DNA of 64,000 nt, taken from NCBI RefSeq assembly GCF_020859565.1, contig NZ_JAJHUO010000007.1:186001-250000 (forward strand), read 5' to 3'. The DNA comes from Saccharothrix luteola (GTDB lineage Bacteria > Actinomycetota > Actinomycetes > Mycobacteriales > Pseudonocardiaceae). The translations under genes were made by a program, and so were the position numbers. Shown here piece after piece: positions 9,244 through 17,428 of this stretch. Position 1 is the first letter of the stretch, and each line of letters begins with the position of its first letter. The notes beneath the pieces are model-generated. The model had not been told where the DNA came from. It saw nothing but the letters and a program-made list of their open reading frames with translations, and made no database searches.

Positions 9244-9480
9244 TCAGCGCACACTAGTCCGCCGGGTGCGCGGTTCCCCCGACGAACCGGCAGGCCCGGT
9301 CAAACCCTTCCAGCGGTCCAGACGTGCACCGTCGAAGAAGTCGGTGCCCTGGGGTGGGTCGGTGATCGCCTCCACGTGGCGACGGACCGCATCGAGCGCT
9401 TGGAGACTGGCTCGGGTGTCGCCCATCGCGGCATGGGCTCGCGCCGGGAGTGCACCCACCCAAGCGCGGCGTCGCGGGCT
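9244..9480 (-). pseudogene. Remnant of an XRE-TPR regulator (C-terminal fragment)
   Basis: The minus-strand frame encodes LPARAHAAMGDTRASLQALD followed by a TDFFDGARLDRWKG-like segment. This is the signature C-terminal TPR region of actinomycete HTH-TPR regulators (AHAAMGDT, then FFDxARLxG). No HTH domain or start is attached and the reading degenerates on both sides, so I call it a fragment. It lies between the asparaginase and the deaminase and may be a relic of a duplicated copy of the regulator at 10460-11731. Confidence 0.5.
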
Positions 9481-9572
9481 CGACGCCGCACGCGTGCGGC
9501 CGCCGGGCGGGACAGCACGTCGTTTACTGCTGCCCGTGCCGCCTTCACAGGCCCGCAGTGAAGGCGGCGGAC

Positions 9573-10463
9573 CTAACGGTTGTGTGCAGCGACGGAGGCG
9601 TCGATCCGGACATACCGATCGAACATGCCGACTCGGTCGATGCTGAACTTCGACAGTGCCGTCGCCTGTGTTGGCACGGGCGAAGCGGAAGGACCCGCCG
9701 GTGTCGCGTAGACCGTCGCATGGTCGACCAGGCCGTCCCGAAGGAACCGCTGTGCAGCCAACGGGCTCGTGATCAGAACTGATCGCGCTCCACCTGTGTG
9801 CAACTGTGCGAGCAGCGTTGCGGGATCTTCGGCGGGTACCGCGGCGGGCAACCTGAACACGGTGTGTCCGTGACCGTTCGGCAGGCCTTCGGTGGGTCGA
9901 CTGGTGTCGTCCAAGACCGCGTCGGCCTCGACTCGATGGTGCGCGACCAGTACATCCGCGGGCGCGACGACCTGGCCGGACGCGTCGACCTCGTACAGCC
10001 ACGTGACGTACGGCCGACCCAGTTGCAGGCTGTGCAGCCACGGGCGGAGCACGAGTCGCGCGGATTCGGACAGGAGGCCGACTTCGACCTCGACGCCTGC
10101 CGCTCGCAGCCGCTCGGCGCCTCCTTCCTCTCGGGACGTGGGGTCGATCACCGCGATCACCGTTCGCCTGATGCCCGCGTCTATGAGCGCTTGGCGGCAC
10201 GGTGGTGTCCGGCCGTGGTGATTGCATGGTTCGAGGGTGACCACCGCAGTGCCGCCGCGGGCGCGTTCGCCCGCTGCTGTGAGGGCGTGGACTTCGGCGT
10301 GTGCTTCGCCTTTGCGTTCGTGGTAGCCCTCGCCGACAACCTGCCCGGCGGAGTCGAGGATCACGCAGCCGACCGGTGGGTTCGGGCTGGTGCGTCCGAG
10401 TCCGAAGGCGGACAGGACGATGGCACGCTGCATCGCGCTGATCTCGTTCGCCGACGTTGTCAC
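9573..10463 (-). CDS. RibD-like cytidine-deaminase-fold protein with degenerate reductase half
   Basis: A 296-residue protein. Residues 1-150 match the riboflavin-type pyrimidine deaminase: the zinc site is HAEVHAL (His-Ala-Glu) plus PCNHHGRTPPC, and the N-terminal motif is GRTSPNPPVGCVI. The C-terminal half resembles the RibD reductase domain (RPYVTWLYEVDASGQV, DLV-type linker) but is short and lacks a clear NADPH site. It is therefore probably a dedicated deaminase rather than a bifunctional riboflavin enzyme, and no other rib genes are nearby. It is coupled to the upstream XRE-TPR gene by a GTGA overlap. The substrate is unknown; a modified nucleobase or pterin-like substrate is possible. 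Confidence 0.8.
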   Translation of the reverse strand: MTTSANEISAMQRAIVLSAFGLGRTSPNPPVGCVILDSAGQVVGEGYHERKGEAHAEVHALTAAGERARGGTAVVTLEPCNHHGRTPPCRQALIDAGIRRTVIAVIDPTSREEGGAERLRAAGVEVEVGLLSESARLVLRPWLHSLQLGRPYVTWLYEVDASGQVVAPADVLVAHHRVEADAVLDDTSRPTEGLPNGHGHTVFRLPAAVPAEDPATLLAQLHTGGARSVLITSPLAAQRFLRDGLVDHATVYATPAGPSASPVPTQATALSKFSIDRVGMFDRYVRIDASVAAHNR

Positions 10464-11731
10464 AGGTCGCCATTGAACGTCAGCTTGGCGCGGAACGCAG
10501 CAACCGATGGCAGCGTGTCGTAGCGGGTCAGTGCGTTGGCGACGGCCCGCAGTTCGTTCTCGGTCCGTACGGATCCGGAACTGCGCGCGATGTCCAACGC
10601 CTCGCCGGCGAGGCGCGCGGCTCGTTCCGGTTCCCCCACGGCGGCCGAGGCCAGCGCGAAGCGGCCCAGGGCGATGCCCCTGTCCCGTCGGTACACCGCC
10701 GGCAGGATCGGCAGAACCCGGTCGTACAACTCGACGGCCTTACGCGGCTGCCCCAGGGTCAGCCAGCAACTGGCGCGCTGCAGTTCGAGGTAGCCGGCGG
10801 TGCAGAAGGAGCCGTGCCCGCCCCGGGCGTCGCCGGTCGTGTCCGATACAGCCCATTCGTGCGCCTTGTCCAGCGTGCGTTGAGCGGCACGGGCATCGCC
10901 GTCGAGTGCGTATCCGTGGGCTTCCTGCTGGGTGATGGCCGCGCGCATCGAGGGCGGAAGCGCGGGTCCTTCGCGGTGAGCGGCGTGTGCCATACCGATC
11001 ACCCGGGCAGGGTCTCGGTTGGTGGTGGCCTGCTGACTACGGCGGAACAAGGTCCACGCCAGCATGAGACGGTCGTCCGCCTCGTGTGACCATTCCATCG
11101 CCCGGTCGGTCCACCGTTCGGCGAGCGAGGTCTCGCCCGCGTCCTCGTGCAGCCACGCGGCGGACTCGGCGTACTGCGCCGCCAACGTCACCACCTCGCG
11201 TCGGACCAGGCCCCTGGCCGAGCGAGCGATGCTCATCACGAGCCTGAGGTGCTCGTGCACCGAACTGAGCGCGAATCGCGGGCCGAAGAGGTTGTCGGTC
11301 TTCACCAGGAGGTGCCACTGCTCCCGAAGGTGGCCGAGCAAGTCCGGAATGTCGCTCGACGCCAGGCCGCTCAACAATGGGACTCCGCCGAGCGGGTCGG
11401 TGCCTGCCGTGTCGGCGTGGCTGATCGGAGTCTGGGGACCGGCGGACGCGTCCGGCCGGTTCCGGCGAGCCTGTCGTTCCCGATGCGCCTGTTCGCGGAG
11501 GGCGAGGAGTTGCCCTCCTGCCCCCAGTTCCTCGTCGATGGCTTTCACGATCCCGAGCGAGGGCAGGTTGTGGCCAGGGCGTTCGGCGAGTGACACGTAC
11601 TGCCGGGTGTAGCCGATTCGTCGAGCGAGTTGTGGCTGGCTCAGTTCGGCCTGGTGCCGACGCCGCTTGATCTCGCTGGCGAGCAGTATCGCGGCGGAAT
11701 GTGCCTCGTCGTACGCCCGGTCTTCGTTCAC
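10460..11731 (-). CDS. XRE-family regulator with TPR-like C-terminal domain
   Basis: About 423 residues. An HTH lies near residues 20-75 (ASEIKRRRHQAELSQPQLA, RRIGYTRQYVSLAERPG). A long alpha-helical C-terminal region of TPR-like pairs follows (AEQYAESAAWLHEDAGE-type repeats, ITQQEAHGYALDGDARAAQ, ALGRFALASAAVGEPERAA). The GTG at 11731 was chosen because GGAG lies 6 nt upstream; the frame extends to 11851, but that extra stretch lies in the divergent promoter region. It is coupled to the RibD-like deaminase and divergent from the radical SAM cassette (138-bp intergenic), so it may regulate one or both. Peptide or small-molecule sensing by the TPR part is inference. Confidence 0.8.
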   Translation of the reverse strand: MNEDRAYDEAHSAAILLASEIKRRRHQAELSQPQLARRIGYTRQYVSLAERPGHNLPSLGIVKAIDEELGAGGQLLALREQAHRERQARRNRPDASAGPQTPISHADTAGTDPLGGVPLLSGLASSDIPDLLGHLREQWHLLVKTDNLFGPRFALSSVHEHLRLVMSIARSARGLVRREVVTLAAQYAESAAWLHEDAGETSLAERWTDRAMEWSHEADDRLMLAWTLFRRSQQATTNRDPARVIGMAHAAHREGPALPPSMRAAITQQEAHGYALDGDARAAQRTLDKAHEWAVSDTTGDARGGHGSFCTAGYLELQRASCWLTLGQPRKAVELYDRVLPILPAVYRRDRGIALGRFALASAAVGEPERAARLAGEALDIARSSGSVRTENELRAVANALTRYDTLPSVAAFRAKLTFNGDL

Positions 11732-11868
11732 GGTCTGCTCCGCTGCGGCAGGGGGCAAATGAGGGGCAAAAACGCGTAGTAATCGATTTGCCCCGTTTCG
11801 TGATCGTAGCTGGTGGGGGTCGAATGGGCCCAGGGTGATTCGGGTGATCACGGGAGGCAGGTGCAGTC

Positions 11869-13047
11869 ATGGGACCGCTGGTTCGAGGTGAGCGGATCCG
11901 CAGGTCGGGTCTTCGGCTGCTCGGCACGGTGGAGCGGGTGCGGGTGCGGCCCGAGTTGCTGGAGGTGGTCGAGTACCGCAAGTCGGGGTTGAGCCTGAAC
12001 TGGGTCATCGGGTGCCCGTTGAACTGCGGGTACTGCGTGCGGCACCTGTTCGACAACTACGGGATGAAGGTGCCGGTGGCGTTGATGGGCGAGGAGGAGG
12101 CGGCCGCGTTGCTGACCGGGCACCGGTTCTTCCAGCCGCACGTGACGCCGATCCAGCTGCTCAACCGGGCGACGGACCCGATGCTGCCCGCGGTGAAGCC
12201 GCACCTTTTCCGGTTGTTGCGGCTGCTGGACGACCAAGGCCTGACCAATCACGTGCTGGTGATCACCCGGTGGCGGGTGGAGCCGGAGGACTGCGCCGCG
12301 CTCAACGCGTTGCGGAACCTGAAAGTGACCTTGTTGGTCACCCATTCGGGTATCGACGATCCCCGGATCGAGCCGGTGGACTCGGCCATCGCCGCGACGT
12401 CGTTGCGTACCGCGTTCGAGCACGCCGACCGGTATCGGGTGGTGTTGTACTGGCGGCCGATCGTGCCCGGTCTCAACGACACCGACGCCCACCTCGACCA
12501 CGCCCTGGACCTGGGCCGGTCCGCGCACGCGACGGTGTTCACCGGCCTGTTCTACCGCGACGCGATCCGCGACTACTACCGCGCCCAAGGCCTGCCCGAA
12601 CCCTACGAGGCGGGGGCGCGGCGCAAGGTGTTCCCGGAACGGTTGGAACGGCGCATCCTGACCGCCGCCGCACACCACCCCGAGGGGGCGGTGTTGTTCC
12701 GCAAGACCTCCTGCGCGGTCGCCTACGCGCACGGGGTGGCGGACTACAACGGCCACTACGGCATCCGCGAGCTGTGCGACATCTGCCCGGCCGCGCAGCT
12801 CGGCCGGTGCGCGACCGAATGGGCCCCGCCGGACCCGAACACCGCCGCCGCGCTGGCGCGGGAGCTGGGCGGCAGGCTGGTCGCGATCACCGACCGGGCC
12901 GTGGTCGTGGCCGGCCTGGACGAGCAGGCCCGCTACCTCATGCAGCACAGCTTCGGCTTCCAGGTCCACGACGTGACCAAACCGCACCACCCGCACCGTC
13001 ACGGCCGCGCCGACATCGGCTGGCCCACCACCGTGGAGGCACCATGA
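11869..13047 (+). CDS. Radical SAM protein
   Basis: A 392-residue radical SAM enzyme. The cluster motif is CPLNCGYC (CxxxCxxC, around residues 50-57), preceded by SLNWVIGC as in SPL-like and related radical SAM families. The barrel continues through PIQLLNRATDP, VLVITRWR and VLYWRPIVPGLND. A C-terminal cysteine set (TSCAVAYAHG, ELCDICPAAQLGRC) suggests an auxiliary metal or cluster site. There are no SPASM or B12 signatures. It opens a plus-strand cassette with 4-bp overlaps to the exonuclease and then the AAA_28 protein. The substrate is unknown. The coupling to a DEDDh nuclease points to nucleic acid or nucleotide chemistry, which is inference. Confidence 0.85.
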   Translation: MGPLVRGERIRRSGLRLLGTVERVRVRPELLEVVEYRKSGLSLNWVIGCPLNCGYCVRHLFDNYGMKVPVALMGEEEAAALLTGHRFFQPHVTPIQLLNRATDPMLPAVKPHLFRLLRLLDDQGLTNHVLVITRWRVEPEDCAALNALRNLKVTLLVTHSGIDDPRIEPVDSAIAATSLRTAFEHADRYRVVLYWRPIVPGLNDTDAHLDHALDLGRSAHATVFTGLFYRDAIRDYYRAQGLPEPYEAGARRKVFPERLERRILTAAAHHPEGAVLFRKTSCAVAYAHGVADYNGHYGIRELCDICPAAQLGRCATEWAPPDPNTAAALARELGGRLVAITDRAVVVAGLDEQARYLMQHSFGFQVHDVTKPHHPHRHGRADIGWPTTVEAP

Positions 13048-13670
13048 CCACCCCGCCACCCGCCGCGCCGTTGCCGGCCGTGCTGATAGGCCACCCGCTC
13101 GTGGTGGTCGACGTGGAGGGCAACGGCGGCCAGCCGCCGCAGATCGTGGAGATCGCCGTGCTGCCCGTCGACGGACCGGTCACCGGACACGACCTGCGCA
13201 GCTGGCTGGTGCGCCCCTCCTCCCCCATCACGCCGTTCGCCCGCCGGATCCACGGCATCGGCAACGACGACGTCGCACGCAAACCACGCTGGCACGGCGT
13301 CTCCCACGAAATCCAACCGGTGTTGACCGGCCGGACCCTGGTCGCGCACAACGCGGGCACCGAATACCGGGTGCTCAGCGCGCACCTGCCCGGCTGGCAG
13401 CCGCCCCTGGTGCTCGACACCCTCGCACTCACCAAACACGTCTGGCCCGACCTGCCCGGCTACAGCCTCGACAAGCTCGTCGCCCACGCCGACCTGGACA
13501 CCACCGGCACCGAAGGGCAACGCCCGCACCGCGCCGGCTACGACACCTGGTGCGCCTGGCAGCTCTTCCGCACCCTCCTCGACCAGTCCACGCTCGACTG
13601 GGACGACCTGGTCCGCATCGCCGCCCACCCCGACTTCCGGCCCGGCCACGCACAGGACGGGCTGTGGTGA
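13044..13670 (+). CDS. DEDDh-type 3'-5' exonuclease-like protein
   Basis: About 208 residues with a DnaQ/RNase T fold. Exo I is VVVDVEGNGGQPPQIVEIAV, where D-x-E supplies two acidic ligands. Exo II is TLVAHNAGTEYRVL, with an atypical E where D is usual. Exo III has PHRAGYDT, giving the H-x(4)-D pair. The usual catalytic set is thus present except that the Exo II aspartate is replaced by glutamate. The ATG at 13044 overlaps the radical SAM stop (ATGA). Removal of 3' nucleotides from DNA or RNA is the family activity; the target here is unknown. Confidence 0.82.
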   Translation: MTTPPPAAPLPAVLIGHPLVVVDVEGNGGQPPQIVEIAVLPVDGPVTGHDLRSWLVRPSSPITPFARRIHGIGNDDVARKPRWHGVSHEIQPVLTGRTLVAHNAGTEYRVLSAHLPGWQPPLVLDTLALTKHVWPDLPGYSLDKLVAHADLDTTGTEGQRPHRAGYDTWCAWQLFRTLLDQSTLDWDDLVRIAAHPDFRPGHAQDGLW

Positions 13671-14284
13671 CCGGCGAGGTGGAGAAACCCGTCGTGGTCG
13701 CGGTGCTGGGCGCCCACTCGACCGGCAAGAGCGCCTTCCTCGCCCGACTCACCCACGAACTGCGCCGCGACCAGGTCCAGGTCGCCACGGTCGCCGACCT
13801 GGGAGAAGAGGCCCAACGCATCGGGCTGCCGATCCTGCGCAACCACACCTGGGCCTCCACCCTGTGGATCATCACCAGAGGCATCAGCAACGAACTCGAA
13901 GCCTGGCTGCACGCCGACGTCGTCCTGGTCGACCGCGCCGTCCCCGACGCACTCGGCTACTACCGCGCCGCCCTCGCCCACCGCGGCGAACACCCCGACC
14001 CCCGCGTACAGGCCCGCCTGGAAACCCTCGTCCGCGACCACAGCACCACCTACGACCTGCTCTACCGCACCACCCTCGACCCCGACATCCCCCTGGGCGA
14101 CAACAAACCCCGCGACCCCGACCAGACCTTCAGACACCTGGCCGACCACCACGTCGCCGCGGTCCTGCACGACCTCGCCCTGCCACACCGACTGCTGCCC
14201 TCCCACGGCCACGACCACGCACTCGACGACGCTCTCGCCTTCATCATGAGCAAGCTCTCCGAAGCAGAGAGCAACACATCATGA
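13667..14284 (+). CDS. AAA_28 P-loop ATPase/kinase-like protein
   Basis: About 205 residues with Walker A GAHSTGKS near the N-terminus (VVAVLGAHSTGKSAFLARL) and a Walker B-type strand DVVLVDRAVPDALGYY. This layout matches AAA_28 proteins, relatives of the NadR kinase domain and other nucleotide or small-molecule kinases. A lid-like segment carries NKPRDPDQTFRH. The GTG at 13667 overlaps the exonuclease stop (GTGA). Phosphorylation or NTP-driven activation within the cassette is likely but unproven. It is the last gene of the cassette; the 14285-14502 gap shows nothing recognisable. Confidence 0.78.
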   Translation: MTGEVEKPVVVAVLGAHSTGKSAFLARLTHELRRDQVQVATVADLGEEAQRIGLPILRNHTWASTLWIITRGISNELEAWLHADVVLVDRAVPDALGYYRAALAHRGEHPDPRVQARLETLVRDHSTTYDLLYRTTLDPDIPLGDNKPRDPDQTFRHLADHHVAAVLHDLALPHRLLPSHGHDHALDDALAFIMSKLSEAESNTS

Positions 14285-14502
14285 TCATCTGGGAATCCAC
14301 AATGGACACCCCGTCGACAAGGCGGTTCGGCGACGGCAGCCGAACCGATCACCGGACAGGGCAATCCGCGAGGCGCCACCAGGCCCGGTCCATCGGCGGC
14401 ACCCGGTTCCGCCTGCGTCGTTCACGGTCCAGCCGGGCACGGTCTGAATCGTCGGCAGCGTCGTTGTAAGCACCACCTGCGATCACCCGGAAGGAGCCAG
14501 TC

Positions 14503-14952
14503 ATGAGCCGCCACCGGCAAGGGCGGGCCGTGCTGAGCCTGCTCATCCGCATGGGCTGGCAGCACGATCCGGCCTCCTGGACCGTCCGCTGCAAAGACCG
14601 GAACGGCCGACGAGCACGACTGGCAATCCACGTGGCCACGACCGGCATCTCGATCGACGGCATCCACACCGATCAACTGGTCCTGACACCTCTCCAGGTC
14701 GGAAGACTGCGAGCCGCCCTCCGACAGGCGCTACTCGCATACGACCGACTCGCGGGTAGCGACACGCAGCCCGAACGCACCGTCGCCGCACCACCGACGC
14801 CCGCCGCGCCACCGAATCGCATACGAGTCCGCCCCGCCGCCCGACCCACGGTGTCGGCCATCCGCGCGCGGCTCGCCGCACCCACGACTCCCGACGTCCA
14901 GGAGGTGAGCGATGAACAACTCCGCACCAGGCCCCGTCGATTCGCCGCCTGA
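14503..14952 (+). CDS. Hypothetical protein with basic, proline-rich tail
   Basis: A 149-residue protein with a plausible Shine-Dalgarno (GGAAGGAGCC). The N-terminal half looks folded (LLIRMGWQHDPASWTVRCKD, LRAALRQALLAYDRLAG). The C-terminal half is rich in Pro/Ala/Arg and probably disordered. No family is recognised. It begins a plus-strand run of short, tightly overlapping genes that differ in style from the flanking core genes. Confidence 0.55.
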   Translation: MSRHRQGRAVLSLLIRMGWQHDPASWTVRCKDRNGRRARLAIHVATTGISIDGIHTDQLVLTPLQVGRLRAALRQALLAYDRLAGSDTQPERTVAAPPTPAAPPNRIRVRPAARPTVSAIRARLAAPTTPDVQEVSDEQLRTRPRRFAA

Positions 14953-15010
14953 CCCGTCGGCACGACTCGACATCGGCCCATACCGGGTCACGTCTCGAGG
15001 GCGGTGGTGA
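14912..15010 (+). CDS. Very short coupled ORF (32 aa)
   Basis: ATG at 14912 behind GGAGGTGAGC, inside the 3' end of the previous gene in another frame. It encodes 32 residues beginning MNNSAPGPVDSPPDP and ends with TGATG overlapping the next start. The good ribosome-binding site and the coupling make translation plausible. It may serve only to deliver ribosomes to the zinc-ribbon gene. Confidence 0.4.
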   Translation: MNNSAPGPVDSPPDPSARLDIGPYRVTSRGRW

Positions 15011-15297
15011 TGGGCATCCGCGCGTTCCGATGGCTGCCCTACGACGGGCGGCGGCACGCGATCCCCGACACGCTGGCCGCCGACGACGACGGCAGCACGT
15101 TGTGCGGTGTCGATGTGACCGTGCCGCACGACCCGCCGCCGAGGAGCCCCGACGGCTGCTGGCCGACCTGCCACGGCTGCGACACGGCCTGGCGGGAACA
15201 CGAGGGCATCCCCGTGTTCCCACGGCCACGCGAGACCGGTGACAACCGCCGGGCCGTCGCCAAGGCGCGGCGCGCCGAGGTCGGAGGGCGGTCGTGA
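15010..15297 (+). CDS. Small zinc-finger-like protein
   Basis: A 95-residue protein with a C-x(n)-C pattern typical of small actinomycete zinc-finger proteins of mobile or accessory regions: LCGVDVTVP, then CWPTCHGCDTAWREHEG. The N-terminal FRWLPYDGRRHAIPD is the conserved lead of that family. It may bind zinc and nucleic acid. The ATG at 15010 overlaps the preceding stop (TGATG). It overlaps the next gene by 4 bp. Confidence 0.6.
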   Translation: MGIRAFRWLPYDGRRHAIPDTLAADDDGSTLCGVDVTVPHDPPPRSPDGCWPTCHGCDTAWREHEGIPVFPRPRETGDNRRAVAKARRAEVGGRS

Positions 15298-15701
15298 GGG
15301 TGGCGGGCAACAACAATGTCGTGTTCGCCGCGCTGCGCGATCGACTCCGGTCCGACCTCGACGCGGTGGTCGATGTCGTGCTGGACGGCGACGACCACAC
15401 GGCCGCCGTGGTGGCGCGTGGCGAACTGCCCGGCCTCATCGCCGGGCTGCACACCCTGCTCGCGCAGCACGTTCCGGACGCGAACGGCCACTGCCGGCAC
15501 TGCCGGGCCGGACGGTGGTGGTGCCGGACACCGCTGCCGTGCCGGGCGCTGCTGGAGTTCCAACTCGCCCGCGACGACGCACACACCCACCGGCCACGCC
15601 ACCGACTCGCGACGACACGAAACCGGACCACCACGACGCCCCGTTTCCCGAGATGCCGTGCTCACCGGAGCGGACCACCCGACGCCGTCCCCACCACCTG
15701 A
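15294..15701 (+). CDS. Hypothetical cysteine-containing protein
   Basis: GTG start overlapping the previous stop (GTGA), 135 residues. The middle has CRHCRAGRWWCRTPLPC, a four-cysteine cluster that could bind zinc. The N-terminus is alpha-helical (FAALRDRLRSDLDAVVDVV), and the C-terminus is Arg/Thr-rich and of low complexity. Similar small proteins accompany HTH-TPR regulators in actinomycete accessory regions. No function is assigned. Confidence 0.55.
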   Translation: MRVAGNNNVVFAALRDRLRSDLDAVVDVVLDGDDHTAAVVARGELPGLIAGLHTLLAQHVPDANGHCRHCRAGRWWCRTPLPCRALLEFQLARDDAHTHRPRHRLATTRNRTTTTPRFPRCRAHRSGPPDAVPTT

Positions 15702-15893
15702 ACCACCCGGCCCGGTCCGCACGCCGCTCGCCCACACCCGATCACGCCGCCCCCACGTGACGCTGTGCGCAGAGCGCCGAACCGACGCCGGTCGCCGGGG
15801 CGGCAGGTTCCGCACCCCTGCCGCCCCACCCGCGCTTCTCCCGAACCATCCGCACCCGCACCGACGCCTGCTGCACCCCAACGCACGGAGAAC

Positions 15894-16478
15894 ATGGATA
15901 TGACCCGGAACGACGGCCACCCACAGCCCGCCACAACCACGCTGGGCGGCCGCGTCCTCGGCGCCGAACTGCGCCGGGCCCGCGAAGCCGCCGGCCTGTC
16001 CATCACCGAACTCGCCGCACGCAGCGGCCAATCCCCCGACACCGTACGACGACTGGAAGAAGGCACCACCGACGCAACGGCACCCGAACCGACGCTGTGG
16101 TGCCGATGGGGCACCTTCGCCACCAGCATGATCACAATCCTGTGCCGCGTCTCCGAACGGATCGACATCTTCGCGCCCATGGGCATCAACCCCGCCCTCA
16201 CACCACTCGGCACCGACCGCTGCACCGCCTACGTGCTCGAAAGCACCACGATCGACCGCACCGACATCACCTTCCGCACAATCCCACACAACGCGGGCTA
16301 CTTCCCCGGCCTCCAACACCACCCACCAACCCGTTTCACCCTGACCGACGGCCCCGCAGTCGTCCACTACGCCTACCCGCACGCAGCCCACTTCACCGAA
16401 GAACCACAACACCTGCTGGCCGTATACACCCTCTTCGAACAACTCGACCAGCTCGCCAACACCACGCGACGACGATGA
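15894..16478 (+). CDS. XRE-HTH protein with uncharacterised C-terminal domain
   Basis: 194 residues. The N-terminal XRE HTH is clear (LGAELRRAREAAGLSITELA, RSGQSPDTVRRLEEG). The remaining 130 residues are not a DUF5753 domain I can confirm; they contain ERIDIFAPMGINPAL, VLESTTIDRTDITF and TRFTLTDGPAVVHY, which suggests a ligand-binding beta fold. The ATG at 15894 follows ACGGAGAAC. It overlaps the downstream TPR gene by ATGA, forming an HTH-TPR couple. Confidence 0.7.
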   Translation: MDMTRNDGHPQPATTTLGGRVLGAELRRAREAAGLSITELAARSGQSPDTVRRLEEGTTDATAPEPTLWCRWGTFATSMITILCRVSERIDIFAPMGINPALTPLGTDRCTAYVLESTTIDRTDITFRTIPHNAGYFPGLQHHPPTRFTLTDGPAVVHYAYPHAAHFTEEPQHLLAVYTLFEQLDQLANTTRRR

Positions 16479-17389
16479 CCACCGCCGACACCCCGTACGA
16501 GCGTCACAACCAGGACCCGTCGACCCTCGACCGCGACCCGACGACGGCAGCCGACCGCATCCTGGGCGACACCGTGCCGTCAGTGCGCGCACGTCCCGCA
16601 GGTGACCGGACCGACAACGACGACGCCCGTCTGTTGTCCGGCCTGTGGCGAACCGCACCCGACAGTGCCCTCGGCCGGTCCGGCGAACTGTACGGCCTCA
16701 GTGCCGAACTGGCGGCGGGATCGTCGTCCGTCGACGTCGCGGCGATGCTGCGGCAGGGCTACCTGCGCTACGCCCACGACGGCGACTTCCGCATGGCCAC
16801 AGCCATGGCGATACACGAGTTGGCCGTGTGGCGGAACAGGGAACGCCAGGAGTCGGCGCCGAGCACCACGACGTTGGACGGCTACACCGGCGCGCTTCAC
16901 GCACTGGCCCGCGTGTACCGGACCCAAGGGCTGATGCACGAGGTGATCGACTGCCTGGACGAACTCCTGGAAGTGCACGTCCGCCACGGTCTGAACCAGA
17001 AACTCGGCGGGACATGGACCCTTCGTGAACTGGGCGCGGCCATGCTCGACGCCGGCAGGACCGCCTCCGCCCGGGACTACCTGCGCCAGGCCGACGCCGC
17101 GTACCTGCCGCTGTGCGGCGCGACCGTCGCGGTCAGACAGCGGGCGGTGTGCCAGGTCCTGCTCGGGCAGACGTACTGGATCCTCGAGAAATACGACGAG
17201 GCGCACCGCAACTTCGTCCGCGCCAACCGGGCACTGCTGCGGTCGGATCCATACGCGGCAGCCGACATACGGCGACTGATGGACAGCATGCCCCATGCCC
17301 ACGACGCACGACCACAACTCCTCCCACGCCCCACCGCGTTCACGCTGACGGAGTTCGGCCTACCCGCCTGGCCCTCACCTCCGCGGTAA
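16475..17389 (+). CDS. TPR-like helical-repeat protein (partner of HTH protein)
   Basis: 304 residues, mostly helical-repeat sequence without an HTH: AMAIHELAVWRNRERQ, GALHALARVYRTQGLMHEVI, AAMLDAGRTASARDYLRQAD, QTYWILEKYDEAHRNFVRAN. It is a clear paralogue of the protein at 18608-19411 (same order: RTQGLMHEVIDCLDELLE versus RAQHRLHKVIDCADETLE). It looks like the sensor half of XRE-TPR regulators encoded as a separate polypeptide, coupled to the HTH gene upstream. Confidence 0.7.
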   Translation: MTTADTPYERHNQDPSTLDRDPTTAADRILGDTVPSVRARPAGDRTDNDDARLLSGLWRTAPDSALGRSGELYGLSAELAAGSSSVDVAAMLRQGYLRYAHDGDFRMATAMAIHELAVWRNRERQESAPSTTTLDGYTGALHALARVYRTQGLMHEVIDCLDELLEVHVRHGLNQKLGGTWTLRELGAAMLDAGRTASARDYLRQADAAYLPLCGATVAVRQRAVCQVLLGQTYWILEKYDEAHRNFVRANRALLRSDPYAAADIRRLMDSMPHAHDARPQLLPRPTAFTLTEFGLPAWPSPPR

Positions 17390-17428
17390 CCCGTCCGCAC
17401 CGCCCAGCCCAGCTCACAGGAGAAGCCG

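Noticed and set aside
8269..9561. 430-codon plus-strand frame opposite the asparaginase
   Set aside because: The minus strand carries all asparaginase motifs; the plus frame has none.
11848..13059. 403-codon antisense frame over the radical SAM gene
   Set aside because: Low-complexity Val/Gln/His composition, no ribosome site, and fully explained as a shadow of the coding strand.
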